The notes: generated from the letters alone by a model not told the origin. Shown: positions 17,275 to 25,952, numbered from the stretch's first letter. The stretch is DNA of 64,000 bases from Phaeobacter sp. G2 (GCA_025163595.1 CP104100.1:2232001-2296000); one strand, 5' to 3'. A program made the numbers and translations.

Positions 17275-17726
17275 GTGCGTTATTGTAAACTGGCCTCTCT
17301 GGCCGTTATGACGGCGGTAACTGTTGGCTTCCATACGCTTCCCGCTCTGGCAAAAAACACCCAAATCCGCTGTGAGATGACCGATTTGGCTCAGGGAAAG
17401 CGGATCGTCGCGCCGCTCAATCAGCACCCTTGGAGTTTGGAGGTCTATCTTAACGAGGCGCGCACAATAGTGCGCGTGCAGGGGCCTTTGACGCGGACCA
17501 TTTCCAAAATCCAATTATCGCAGTTGTGACCTCTCTGGAGGGCGGCAATGTCAAATTTCGCTGGTCTTTGCCAAGCCTTCGCCATGCAGAACGGCGTATG
17601 TCAGGATTCTATCAGTTTCAGGCTTCGTTGAACCTGACAAAGAGTAAAGTTTTTTTGTGGGTTAGCACTGAGAGTCCCAATGGCAATAATCCCGCCTTTG
17701 TGACCGGTAAGTGCCGAAAGATTTGA
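17275..17726 (+). pseudogene. Small secreted two-cysteine protein, copy 1, broken by a frameshift
   Basis: The first frame starts at GTG 17275 (GGAGG nine bases before) with a signal peptide ending LPALAK. It continues through IRCEMTDLAQ and stops at TGA 17527. The second frame runs on to 17726, ending FVTGKCRKI. Comparison with copy 2 shows that homology changes frame before the stop: the second frame, read upstream of its GTG, gives HFQNPIIAVV, matching VYGKPIPAVL of copy 2. The shift therefore lies about 17470-17500, and a one-base change would explain it. Either the gene is decayed or the sequence has an error. A GTGA overlap at 17526 could allow some second-frame translation. Confidence 0.65.
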
Positions 17727-17753
17727 GAGAAAATGAAAGAACAAGGACATAAC

Positions 17754-18167
17754 ATGAAACAGCTCAAAAACTTGAGCCTGGCATTCGTTGCGGCACTTTT
17801 TGTTGCTGCTCAAGCCCATGCTGCAGACCGTATCATGTGTGAAATGACGGCGCATAGCAGTGATAACCTAGTCCCACCAAAGGTGCTGATCGAGTTTCGC
17901 GACAACCGCGGGTCGGCAATGGCCTATGATGGTGTCATCCACCAAGTTTATGGAAAGCCTATACCTGCAGTCTTGGAACAACCCAGGGCGTCTCGCTACA
18001 CGATTTCATGGACAGTCAAAAACCTGCCACTTCGAGGAAATACCACAACAAGTGCACAATACATTGTGCGGCTGAATACGAAGACGATGAAAGCGACCTT
18101 GACCGCTTATCTGAATGGCTACTTCAATGAGTCGCGTGGTAGTGGAAAATGTCAGCCCGTTTCCTAG
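17754..18167 (+). CDS. Small secreted two-cysteine protein, copy 2 (unrecognised family)
   Basis: A 137-residue protein of unknown function. The ATG at 17754 is preferred over 17733 because CAAGGA precedes it and it starts a clean signal peptide (MKQLKNLSLAFVAALFVAAQ, cleavage after AHA). The mature protein has RIMCEMT at its start and GSGKCQPV at its end: one cysteine near each terminus, probably joined by a disulfide in the periplasm. Between them lie IPAVL, YTISWTV and YIVRLN, all with counterparts in the neighbouring copies. The local base composition looks less GC-rich than the flanking genes. No known domain was recognised. Confidence 0.75.
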   Translation: MKQLKNLSLAFVAALFVAAQAHAADRIMCEMTAHSSDNLVPPKVLIEFRDNRGSAMAYDGVIHQVYGKPIPAVLEQPRASRYTISWTVKNLPLRGNTTTSAQYIVRLNTKTMKATLTAYLNGYFNESRGSGKCQPVS

Positions 18168-18372
18168 GACTTGCTTTTAGCGTCAGGGGAATGTGAGCAA
18201 ATTTTGCTCTTGGGGTTTTGATTGCGCGGGGGGCTCTCTTTTCACTTTTGTAAAAGTGTTCGTCATGGTAACGAAGGTTAACGGTGGGGATTTGTACGGG
18301 GCACGCCCTTATAGGGACGGTAGCTGACTGCTCGTATACCCCTCGTTTTGCGTATTTGTTCCTGAGGCTAGA

Positions 18373-18780
18373 ATGGCGGGATACTTAAACAGTTTGTTGT
18401 TTGCTGCGGTCACCCTGTTCAGCGGTGCCGGACTTGCGGCCGATACTTTTACGTGCACTCTCACACCGGTAACCACGTCCGGCTGGATACCTTCAAAAGT
18501 CTCAATGCAGTTTTTGGAAAGCGATGAGACTGCGCGCATCCGAGCTTCTGAGGAAGGTGGATCGGTGCATGCGGTTTTGAGGCGGCGAAGCGATGATTCA
18601 TACCTATTGGATTGGACGCCAAGCCGGGCACTGGCGGCAAAGGCCGCGGAGTTGAGTAATGACCGCTACCGGGCCATTTTGAACCTTGGCAATTTAAAAG
18701 TTTCGCTGCAGGTTTTGTCTCATGCGCTCCCCGGAACGCTCTCCCCGCGCGGGGCCGGTACCTGTATTCGTCTCGACTGA
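18373..18780 (+). CDS. Small secreted two-cysteine protein, copy 3 (unrecognised family)
   Basis: A 135-residue protein with a signal peptide (residues 1-22, SGAGLA cleavage) and a mature start ADTFTCTLTPVT. It resembles copy 2 at low identity: HAVL against PAVL, YLLDW against YTISW, YRAILNLG against YIVRLNTK, and RGAGTCIRL against RGSGKCQPV, with the N- and C-terminal cysteines kept. About 205 bases separate it from copy 2, so it may have its own promoter. The function is unknown. Exposure to the periplasm is inferred from the signal peptide and cysteine pair. Confidence 0.72.
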   Translation: MAGYLNSLLFAAVTLFSGAGLAADTFTCTLTPVTTSGWIPSKVSMQFLESDETARIRASEEGGSVHAVLRRRSDDSYLLDWTPSRALAAKAAELSNDRYRAILNLGNLKVSLQVLSHALPGTLSPRGAGTCIRLD

Positions 18781-18955
18781 AAGACGCAACAGGCCTGATT
18801 GACTGCTATTTTTGCGTGCGAGTTCTCCACGCGAAAGTCAGTAAATAAGTGTCTGAATTTAAATGGTAGTATTGTGGTGATATAGGGCAAGCAGCGAAAC
18901 TGTTTGCAGCTGGGGCGGTGCCAAGCTTGCTGATCGGCCTAAATAATCCGCTCTA

Positions 18956-19741
18956 TCACGAGGTAAACAAAAAGGTCGGAAACTGGGTCAGGGCGCGCTT
19001 TTGGGTTAGGGTTTCAAATCCCGATGCGCGGCCATTGTCCTCAAGGCAGCTGCCGTAGAACGACAGGCTGTCAGCCAGTTGCTGCATGCGTTGTTTTCGA
19101 ACCTCTGCATCCAGAAACGGGGCATGGGTGGACAGATACAGGGCAGGGCGGTGCTGTTTCAGCCAGGGGATCAAGCTGGGCAGCACGTCAAACTCGGCGC
19201 CTTCAATATCCATTTTAACCAGCGAGATACGGCTCAGGTCTGCGGAGTTGGCAAAATCTTCCCAGCCCAGGGTGATCACGTCAGAGCCGTGTTCCCCGTC
19301 GTTGAGCAGACTGGTCATACTGTCGCCGGCCTCGCCACCAAAGGAGGCCATGCGCGCAATGCCGACGCCCTGGCTCAGCGCCGCAGAAAAGGCCGAGACA
19401 TTCTGTACGGAATTCAGCTCCAGATTCCAGGCGAGATAGCGAAAGGCCACCGGGTCCGGCTCAAAGCAATAGACCCGGCGGGCCAGACTGGCGCCATATA
19501 ACACCGTGGGACCAATCCAGGCGCCGATGTCGAGATAATCGTGCTGCTTGTCCAGATGCGCCTGCAACACAGCAAAGGTTTCAGGCTCCCAGGTGCCTGT
19601 GCTGGCTTTGCGCCAGAATTTGGAATGATAGGGATCAAGCCGAAAGGCCGTGCCGTTGAGAGAGCCCGCATAGTGCCCGCGAGCGCGGTAAAACATCTTG
19701 CGCGCGGCGGTCCATGTCTGTGTGACCTTCTGTGCGATCAT
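18956..19741 (-). CDS. FkbM family SAM-dependent methyltransferase
   Basis: A protein of about 261 residues with a class I methyltransferase fold. HDYLDIGAWIGPTVLYGA is motif I (the usual D-x-G-x-x-x-G), VYCFEPDPVAFRYLAWNLE carries the acidic residue that binds the SAM ribose, and VKMDIEGAEFDVLPSL is the FkbM signature. FkbM enzymes methylate hydroxyls on sugars, lipids or secondary metabolites; the substrate here is unknown. The start at 19741 is preferred because AGGAAA lies six bases before it, and an ATG at 19756 adding five residues is possible. It diverges from sodB. The long N-terminal extension of the open frame is antisense to sodB and is not coding. Confidence 0.82.
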   Translation of the reverse strand: MIAQKVTQTWTAARKMFYRARGHYAGSLNGTAFRLDPYHSKFWRKASTGTWEPETFAVLQAHLDKQHDYLDIGAWIGPTVLYGASLARRVYCFEPDPVAFRYLAWNLELNSVQNVSAFSAALSQGVGIARMASFGGEAGDSMTSLLNDGEHGSDVITLGWEDFANSADLSRISLVKMDIEGAEFDVLPSLIPWLKQHRPALYLSTHAPFLDAEVRKQRMQQLADSLSFYGSCLEDNGRASGFETLTQKRALTQFPTFLFTS

Positions 19742-19864
19742 CTCAAGTTTCCTCATTTTTGCACATAGGCCATGCGCGGTTTTCTGGTCTTGGTACTTGA
19801 CCTGCTGCTGCCCGCACCGCATGTATCTGCACAGGAACGCAACAAAAATTGACAGGTGTCCACT

Positions 19865-20467
19865 ATGGCTTTTGAACTTCCCGATCTTCCTTATGCACAT
19901 GACGCGCTTGCCGCCAAGGGCATGTCGGCAGAAACTCTGGAATACCACCACGACCTGCACCACAAGGCCTATGTCGACAACGGCAACAAGCTGATTGCAG
20001 GCACCGAGTGGGACGGTAAATCTCTGGAAGAGATCATCACCGGCACCTACGACGCGTCTTCTGTGGCGCAAAACGGTATCTTCAACAACATTTCGCAGCT
20101 GTGGAATCATAACCAGTTCTGGGAAATGATGGGCCCTGGCGGCTCCGCCATGCCTGGTGAGCTGGAAAAAGCTCTGGTTGAAAGCTTTGGCTCGGTTGAC
20201 GAATTCAAATCGCAGTTTTCTGCCGCTGGCGCGGGTCAGTTTGGCTCCGGCTGGGCTTGGCTGGTGAAAAATGCTGACGGTTCGCTGGCTGTGACCAAGA
20301 CCGAAAACGGCGTCAACCCGCTGTGCTTTAACCAAACCGCGCTGCTGGGCTGTGACGTTTGGGAGCACTCCTACTACATCGATTTCCGCAACAAGCGCCC
20401 CGCCTACCTGTCGAACTTCCTCGACAACCTGGTGAACTGGGAAAACGTCGCTTCGCGTCTCGGCTAA
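19865..20467 (+). CDS. sodB: Superoxide dismutase, Fe type
   Basis: This 200-residue cytoplasmic enzyme converts superoxide to peroxide and oxygen. FELPDLPYAHDALAAKGMSA is the usual opening, and the metal ligands fall in LEYHHDLHHKAYV, LWNHNQFW and LLGCDVWEHSYYIDF. The glutamine in NNISQLWNH, from the N-terminal domain, is the feature associated with iron rather than manganese enzymes. The ATG at 19865 (AGGTG upstream) is preferred to a GTG three codons earlier. It is a single gene between the divergent fkbM-type gene and rarD. Confidence 0.95.
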   Translation: MAFELPDLPYAHDALAAKGMSAETLEYHHDLHHKAYVDNGNKLIAGTEWDGKSLEEIITGTYDASSVAQNGIFNNISQLWNHNQFWEMMGPGGSAMPGELEKALVESFGSVDEFKSQFSAAGAGQFGSGWAWLVKNADGSLAVTKTENGVNPLCFNQTALLGCDVWEHSYYIDFRNKRPAYLSNFLDNLVNWENVASRLG

Positions 20468-20495
20468 GCCCAAGATCGATTATAATTGTGACTAT

Positions 20496-20521
20496 AGTGC
20501 CCGGCCATTTGGTCGGGCGCT
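20496..20521 (+). terminator. Hairpin after sodB
   Basis: Eleven-pair stem agtgcccggcc / ggtcgggcgct (two G-T pairs) with a four-base loop, followed by only a weak T stretch (gttggttta). It lies about 29 bases past the sodB stop and is a plausible but imperfect intrinsic terminator. Confidence 0.6.
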
Positions 20522-20573
20522 GTTGGTTTAGGGGATCCTGACGAAGGTCGGGCGCAGCAAAAGGGCCACTGCG

Positions 20574-21467
20574 ATGAGTGAAGCGACAAAGGGCGTTTTT
20601 GCCATGATCGCAGCCTGCAGCATCTGGGGTCTGTCAGGTCTGTTCTATAAACTGTTGGCGCATGTGCCACCCGAACAGGTGCTGTCGCATCGTATCCTTT
20701 GGTCGGGGGTGTTTTTTGCCTCTGTGCTGGCGGTGCAGGGGCGACTGCCGCAGTTGATAGAGGTGCTGCGCGATTGGGCGCGTGTGCGTGTGCTGCTGCT
20801 GGCCACCGCGATGATTTCGCTGAACTGGTTCATCTTTATCACCTCGATCCAGATAGAACGCGCCACCGAGGCATCGCTAGGTTATTATATCTTCCCGCTG
20901 GTTAGCGTGGTTCTGGGCCGTCTGTTTTTTGGCGAGCAGCTGAGCCGGGCTCAGATCCTGGCGATTGGCCTTGCGGCACTGGCCGTTGTGGTGCTGACCT
21001 ACGGACTGGGAGTCGCACCCTGGATTGCCCTGGTGCTGGGGATCAGCTTTGCCATCTATGGTGTGGTGAAGAAACGCCTCGATACCGGACCGGTTGTCTC
21101 TGTCACCGCAGAGGTGCTGTTGCTTTGTCCGCTTGCGCTTTTGGTGATTGCCGTCACAGGCGGTGGCGGTTTTCAAAACAGTTGGCATGATGCGGCGCTG
21201 ATGATGATTTCCGGGCCCTTGACGGGGATGCCGCTCATCCTGTTCAGTTTTGCGGCGCGGCGGGTAGCTCTGGGCAGCGTCGGAGTGTTGCAGTACCTCA
21301 ACCCGACGCTGCAGGCCTTTGTGGCATCAGTTATTTTTGGTGAACTCTTCACTCCCTGGCACGGTGCAGCCTTTGGCCTGATCTGGGCGGCGGTGTTGAT
21401 TTTCTCTTTTGGGGCACTGCGGAAATCGCGTCGCAGCGTCCATGACGCGCAGCGCCCTGCTCTTTAG
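20574..21467 (+). CDS. rarD: RarD family EamA-type permease
   Basis: This 297-residue inner-membrane protein has about ten hydrophobic helices. GVFAMIAACSIWGLSGLFYK and LSHRILWSGVFFASVLAVQG are the RarD opening, and NWFIFITSIQIERATEASLG plus GYYIFPLV are specific to the RarD branch of the drug/metabolite transporter superfamily. The transported solute is not established for most members. The gene converges with the LOG-family gene and overlaps its 3' end by four bases. Confidence 0.9.
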   Translation: MSEATKGVFAMIAACSIWGLSGLFYKLLAHVPPEQVLSHRILWSGVFFASVLAVQGRLPQLIEVLRDWARVRVLLLATAMISLNWFIFITSIQIERATEASLGYYIFPLVSVVLGRLFFGEQLSRAQILAIGLAALAVVVLTYGLGVAPWIALVLGISFAIYGVVKKRLDTGPVVSVTAEVLLLCPLALLVIAVTGGGGFQNSWHDAALMMISGPLTGMPLILFSFAARRVALGSVGVLQYLNPTLQAFVASVIFGELFTPWHGAAFGLIWAAVLIFSFGALRKSRRSVHDAQRPAL

Positions 21468-22006
21468 CCGTTCAGCAGGTCCAGCGCCTGTTCTGGGGTG
21501 TCGACCCATATCAGGAACTCGCTGAGCGAGGCATCGGCAAACCCTTGGGCCAGCATGTGCTCCACCAGATCGCGCAGCTTGTCCCAGTAGCCTTCGACGT
21601 TGAGGATCACGATGGGTTTGTCATGCAGGCCAAGCTGGCGCCAGGTCAGGGCCTCAAACAACTCATCCAGCGAGCCGGGGCCGCCAGGCAGCACCACCAC
21701 CGCATCGGCATTATACAGCATCACCTTTTTGCGCTCATGCATGGTCTCGGTAACCACATAGGTGTTGAGGTCTGATTTCCCCACTTCGCGCTTGACCAGA
21801 TGTTCGGGAATAACCCCAAATGTCACGCCTCCGGCCTGTTGGGTGGCGCGGGCCACCACCCCCATGAGCCCCACATCGCCAGCACCATAGACCAGCCGCA
21901 TCCCGCGTGCTGCCAGCATCACTCCCAAGCTTTCAGCAGCGCTTTCATAGGCGGGCATTGCCCCAGACCGTGATCCGCAATACACACAGACCGATTTTAT
22001 AGGCAT
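21464..22006 (-). CDS. LOG-family protein (TIGR00730, nucleotide phosphoribohydrolase-like)
   Basis: A Rossmann-fold cytoplasmic protein of about 180 residues. SVCVYCGSRSG opens the fold and the active-site region reads VVLPGGPGSLDELFEALTW. The family consensus is PGGxGTxxE, so the usual Thr is Ser here and Glu is shifted within DELFE. Characterised LOG proteins release free bases from nucleoside monophosphates, cytokinin precursors in plants; the bacterial physiological role is less clear. ATGs at 22006, 22021 and 22042 are in frame. The first is preferred because GAAAGG precedes it and family proteins begin just there. It diverges from the LysM gene. Confidence 0.88.
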   Translation of the reverse strand: MPIKSVCVYCGSRSGAMPAYESAAESLGVMLAARGMRLVYGAGDVGLMGVVARATQQAGGVTFGVIPEHLVKREVGKSDLNTYVVTETMHERKKVMLYNADAVVVLPGGPGSLDELFEALTWRQLGLHDKPIVILNVEGYWDKLRDLVEHMLAQGFADASLSEFLIWVDTPEQALDLLNG

Positions 22007-22052
22007 GAGATGGCCTTTCATTGAGTTTTCAAGGGGAAACACAATTGGTGTT

Positions 22053-22081
22053 TTGACCCTTGATAACGTGATTGATAGGCT
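22053..22081 (+). promoter_or_regulatory. Candidate promoter of the LysM gene
   Basis: TTGACC (22053-22058) and TAGGCT (22076-22081) are 17 bases apart, about 65 bases before the ATG at 22147. The -35 element is close to consensus and the -10 element only moderate. Confidence 0.4.
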
Positions 22082-22146
22082 GCCTCAACCAGGCGTATGG
22101 CGGGATTCCAGTGGGAATTTCGTTTGGCGCCGAAGGAAGGAAAAAG

Positions 22147-23988
22147 ATGGCTGGGACAGGTGTAACAGGTGGGCTGAGTAGCTTGGCTCTGGGTGGAACT
22201 GTTGCGACGGTTGTCGTCGTCGGTGGGGCGACGATGGCCTGGCTGGGGGTGTTCGATACCAGCCAGGGCACCCGAGCGACGCGCGATGACGGTTCAAAGA
22301 CCGTTGCCATCTCGCCTTCGGCCACTCCGCCGGTGGTGATAGAAGGTCTGTCCCAGAAACCTGATCCTGCGGTGGATGAGACTGCGGCCCCGACGTCTGA
22401 TGGCTCTGAGGCGCAACAGCTCGCGTCTGCCGATACGCCAGAGGTGAACGACGCCACGGGCGCACAAACCGGCACCACAGCTGAGGCCGCGCTGAGTGAT
22501 GAGCCTGAACAAAGTGCAGCCCTCGCAGCCCCTGAGCCTGAGACCACGACACAGGCGGTAGCCCAGGGTCAGAACGAAATAGCTGATCAATCCGCCGAGG
22601 CCCCCCTGTTTGACGCCCCAATGCTAGACCTGGTTCGGGTCGGCCCCAGCGGCGAAACCGTGATTGCAGGCCGGGCAACTCCGGGTCTTTTGGTCGAAGT
22701 GCTGTTGGATGGCGCGGTTATCGAGCAGGTTGAGGTTCCGGCAGGTGGTGATTTTGCCGCCCTGGCACAACTGCCGCCCAGCACCCAGGCGCGGGTGATT
22801 TCCCTGCGGGCCAGCGCCCGGGGGCAGGAGCGCTTTTCGGACAGCAGCTTTATCGTGGCCCCGGCTGCGCCCCTGCCAGTAGCCAACCCTGCGCCGGTGG
22901 TGATCGCGGAGGCGGCGCCTCAGTCCGGGCAGGTCGCGGCCGCGACCACACAAGGCGCTGAAACCACGGTGGCAGAGGCCCCCAGTGAAGAGCCCGCACA
23001 GCATGGCGTGACCAGTGCCGAGGAGACCGCAGGAGCCACAGTTGCCACAGCACCAGAGACCGCAGCGGTCCAGGCGGAGGCAAATCAGGACGCCGTAACA
23101 CTGGCCCAAGAATCACAGGCCCAGGAAACCCTGGCGCAGGAAACACAGGCTAAAGAAACACCGGCCCAAGACACATTGTCCCAAGACACACTGGCCCAAG
23201 AAAATCCGCCTGAAAGCACCGAGCCGCAAGAGGGGGCCCTGATTGCGCAGGTACCACAGGGGATTGCTTCCGGGGCACCTACGGCACCCGACTCCACAGC
23301 CCCCGCCGCTGTGGTTGCCTCTCCTGAACCCCGGCAGGTGGCCGATGCCACAACGGCGGTTGCGCAACCGGATGCCACCAATCCTGGCTCCGCTGAGCAA
23401 GCCACCGTCGCGCAGACCGAACCGGCCCCCCAGCCCAAAGCTACTCAGGTTGCGGTGCTGCGGGCCGATGCCGACGGGGTCACCCTGGTGCAGCCCATTG
23501 CGCAAAAACCTCAGGGCAAAGTGGTTCTGGACACCATCAGCTATTCTGACAGTGGCGAAGTGCAGTTGGCTGGCCGCGCCGGGGCAGCTTCGAACATACT
23601 GGTCTATCTGGACAACACACCTGCGGGGCAGTTTGCAGCCGCCGAGAACGGCAATTGGGGCGGTGGCCTGGAGGCGGTGGAACCCGGTGTCTACACGTTG
23701 CGCCTGGATGAGGTAAACGACGCGGGCAAGGTTCTGAGCCGCATGGAAACCCCGTTCAAGCGCGAGGCACCAGAGGTGTTGCAGCCGCCAGTTGCTGAAG
23801 GCGCCACCGGAGAGGCCGCGCCATTGGTGCGGGCAGTGACCGTGCAAGAGGGCGACACACTCTGGGCGATCTCTCAGCAGCGCTATGGCAGCGGATTTTT
23901 GTATGTGCGGGTTTTTGAGGCCAATAATAGTGCTATTCGCGACCCGGATCTGATCTATCCCGGTCAGGTCTTTACCCTTCCAGAATAA
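22147..23988 (+). CDS. LysM peptidoglycan-binding protein with long low-complexity region
   Basis: A protein of about 613 residues with an N-terminal membrane anchor (about residues 8-35, GGTVATVVVVGGATMAWLGV). A low-complexity stretch rich in Ala, Glu, Gln, Pro and Thr follows. Two similar beta-rich modules flank a second low-complexity region: one from about MLDLVRVGPSGETVIAGRAT and one from VVLDTISYSDSGEVQLAGRA. A C-terminal LysM domain (TVQEGDTLWAISQQRYGSGF) closes the protein. The low-complexity part contains degenerate five-residue repeats such as LAQET. It probably tethers the inner membrane to peptidoglycan. GGAAGGAAAAAG before the ATG supports the start. Confidence 0.85.
   Translation: MAGTGVTGGLSSLALGGTVATVVVVGGATMAWLGVFDTSQGTRATRDDGSKTVAISPSATPPVVIEGLSQKPDPAVDETAAPTSDGSEAQQLASADTPEVNDATGAQTGTTAEAALSDEPEQSAALAAPEPETTTQAVAQGQNEIADQSAEAPLFDAPMLDLVRVGPSGETVIAGRATPGLLVEVLLDGAVIEQVEVPAGGDFAALAQLPPSTQARVISLRASARGQERFSDSSFIVAPAAPLPVANPAPVVIAEAAPQSGQVAAATTQGAETTVAEAPSEEPAQHGVTSAEETAGATVATAPETAAVQAEANQDAVTLAQESQAQETLAQETQAKETPAQDTLSQDTLAQENPPESTEPQEGALIAQVPQGIASGAPTAPDSTAPAAVVASPEPRQVADATTAVAQPDATNPGSAEQATVAQTEPAPQPKATQVAVLRADADGVTLVQPIAQKPQGKVVLDTISYSDSGEVQLAGRAGAASNILVYLDNTPAGQFAAAENGNWGGGLEAVEPGVYTLRLDEVNDAGKVLSRMETPFKREAPEVLQPPVAEGATGEAAPLVRAVTVQEGDTLWAISQQRYGSGFLYVRVFEANNSAIRDPDLIYPGQVFTLPE
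23101..23208 (+). repeat. Degenerate 15-base tandem repeats inside the LysM gene
   Basis: Roughly seven units of about 15 bases, based on tggcccaagaaacac, encode AQE(T/S) or AQDT pentapeptide-like repeats. The frame is kept throughout. Copy number may vary between strains. Confidence 0.65.
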
Positions 23989-24003
23989 CCTCTGGCAACC
24001 AAC

Positions 24004-24032
24004 AAAACCGCGCCTTTTCTGGGCGTGGTTTT
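24004..24032 (+). terminator. Intrinsic terminator of the LysM gene
   Basis: Eleven-pair stem aaaaccgcgcc / ggcgtggtttt (one G-T pair) with a seven-base loop, ending in TTTT. It lies 16 bases after the stop. Confidence 0.75.
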
Positions 24033-24106
24033 GTGGCTGCTACTGGTGCTGTCGCCATCGGCAGCCTATCCTATCTGTCATAGATTGAGCCAGGAAAGCG
24101 CCCCCT

Positions 24107-25915
24107 ATGCCCCCAGCCGAAACTTCTATTGCCAGCGACGAACGTCGCTCTGGCCTGCGGACCCTGCGTCGGATGGGGCCCTATCTGTGGCCGAGCAAAC
24201 ATCTTTGGGTCAAACAGCGGGTGGTGTTTGCCATCGCGGTTCTGGTCCTGGCCAAGCTGATCGCGGTCTATACCCCGATGCTGTACAAAGGCGCGGTGGA
24301 CAGTCTGGCGGCTGAGGGTGTGCCGCCGCTGGCCTTGGGCGCTGTGGGCCTGACCATCGCCTATGGTGTTGCGCGGGTCTTTACCACCGGGTTCCAGCAA
24401 CTGCGGGATGTGATCTTTGCCCCCGTTGGCCAGCGCGCCCTGCGGCATCTGGCGCTGGAGACCTTCACCCATATTCACCGTCTGTCGATGCGCTATCACA
24501 TCACCCGCAAAACAGGCGGCCTGTCACGGATCATCGAACGCGGTGTCAAAGGTGTCGAGTTCCTGCTGCGCTTCATGCTGTTCTCTATCGGTCCTCTGGT
24601 GTTGGAGCTGACCCTGGTGGCGATCGTGCTGACAGTCCTGTTTGATGCCCGGTATCTGGCGGCGGTTGTGGTGACCATCGGGCTATATGTGTGGTTTACC
24701 TTTGCCATCACCGAATGGCGGGTGAAACTGCGCCGCGAGATGAACAAGCAGGATACAGATGCCAACCAAAAAGCCATCGACAGTCTGCTCAATTATGAAA
24801 CGGTTAAATATTTTGGCGCCGAGGCGCGCGAAGCCAAACGCTATGACGGGGCGATGCGGGCCTATGCCCAGGCGGCGCTGAAAACCGCCTATTCCCTGGC
24901 TTTTCTGAACTTTGGCCAAAGCCTGTTCATCACCGCCGGACTGGTGGCTGTGATGGTCATGGCGGCGATGGGGGTTCAAAATGGCGAGCTGACCGTCGGC
25001 GATTTTGTCATGGTCAATGCCTATATGATCCAGATCACCGTGCCGCTGAACTTTCTGGGCACGGTCTACCGCGAAATCCGCCAAAGCCTGGTGGATATGG
25101 GAGAGATGTTTGATCTGTTGGAACAGCCGGCCGATGTCACCGATGCACCGGATGCCAAGGTTCTAAAGGTCTCTGGCGGTGCAATCCGGCTGAAAGATGT
25201 GCGCTTTGGCTATGACAGCGACCGGGAGATACTAAAGGGGATTGATCTGGTCGCCGAGGCTGGTCAAACGGTTGCTATCGTTGGCTCTACCGGGTCGGGA
25301 AAATCCACTGTCGGGCGGCTGTTGTTTCGCTTTTACGATGTCACCGGGGGCGCGCTGACCATTGATGGCCAGGATGTGCGGCAGGTGACTCAGGACAGTC
25401 TGCATGCCGCCATCGGGGTGGTGCCGCAGGATACTGTGCTGTTCAACGATACCATTCGCTACAACATCGCCTATGGCCGCGATGGCGCCGATCAGGCCGC
25501 GGTCGAGCAGGCGGCGCGGGACGCTCAGATCCATGACTTCATCGTCAGCCTGCCCGAAGGCTATGACACCCAGGTGGGGGAGCGCGGGTTAAAACTGTCG
25601 GGCGGCGAAAAGCAACGGGTTGGCATTGCCCGGACCCTGCTGAAAAACCCACCGATCCTGCTGCTGGATGAGGCAACCTCGGCGCTAGACACGGATACCG
25701 AGCAAGAAATCAAGGATGCCCTGGAACGCGCTGCGCAGGGCCGTACGGTTCTAACCATTGCCCACCGCCTGTCGACTGTGGCAGAGGCGGATATCATCGT
25801 GGTTCTGGAGCAGGGCGAGGTGGTTGAGCAGGGCAGCCACGAAGATCTGTTGGCCCGTGAAGGCCGCTATGCCCATCTGTGGCAGCGGCAGCAAGCGGAT
25901 CAGGACGTGGCGTAA
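24107..25915 (+). CDS. ABC exporter, Atm1/HMT1 family (fused membrane and ATPase domains)
   Basis: A 602-residue half-transporter. The N-terminal half has about six membrane helices (from RVVFAIAVLVLAKLIAVYTP), including the Atm1-type stretch LLNYETVKYFGAEAREAKRY. The C-terminal half is an ATPase: Walker A IVGSTGSGKSTVGRLLFRF near residue 390, signature KLSGGEKQRVGIARTLL, Walker B ILLLDEATSALDTDTE. Relatives export glutathione-linked sulfur or iron-sulfur precursors, or heavy-metal conjugates, across the inner membrane. It likely works as a homodimer. The EEP-family gene follows after 37 bases and may be co-transcribed. Confidence 0.9.
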   Translation: MPPAETSIASDERRSGLRTLRRMGPYLWPSKHLWVKQRVVFAIAVLVLAKLIAVYTPMLYKGAVDSLAAEGVPPLALGAVGLTIAYGVARVFTTGFQQLRDVIFAPVGQRALRHLALETFTHIHRLSMRYHITRKTGGLSRIIERGVKGVEFLLRFMLFSIGPLVLELTLVAIVLTVLFDARYLAAVVVTIGLYVWFTFAITEWRVKLRREMNKQDTDANQKAIDSLLNYETVKYFGAEAREAKRYDGAMRAYAQAALKTAYSLAFLNFGQSLFITAGLVAVMVMAAMGVQNGELTVGDFVMVNAYMIQITVPLNFLGTVYREIRQSLVDMGEMFDLLEQPADVTDAPDAKVLKVSGGAIRLKDVRFGYDSDREILKGIDLVAEAGQTVAIVGSTGSGKSTVGRLLFRFYDVTGGALTIDGQDVRQVTQDSLHAAIGVVPQDTVLFNDTIRYNIAYGRDGADQAAVEQAARDAQIHDFIVSLPEGYDTQVGERGLKLSGGEKQRVGIARTLLKNPPILLLDEATSALDTDTEQEIKDALERAAQGRTVLTIAHRLSTVAEADIIVVLEQGEVVEQGSHEDLLAREGRYAHLWQRQQADQDVA

Positions 25916-25952
25916 AGCGGTTGGTGGACGAGACAAAAGGGACGGCGGCAAC

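Noticed and set aside
17526..17726. The second frame of the broken secreted-protein gene as an independent gene
   Set aside because: Its homology to copy 2 continues upstream of the GTG start, so it is the tail of one frameshifted gene.
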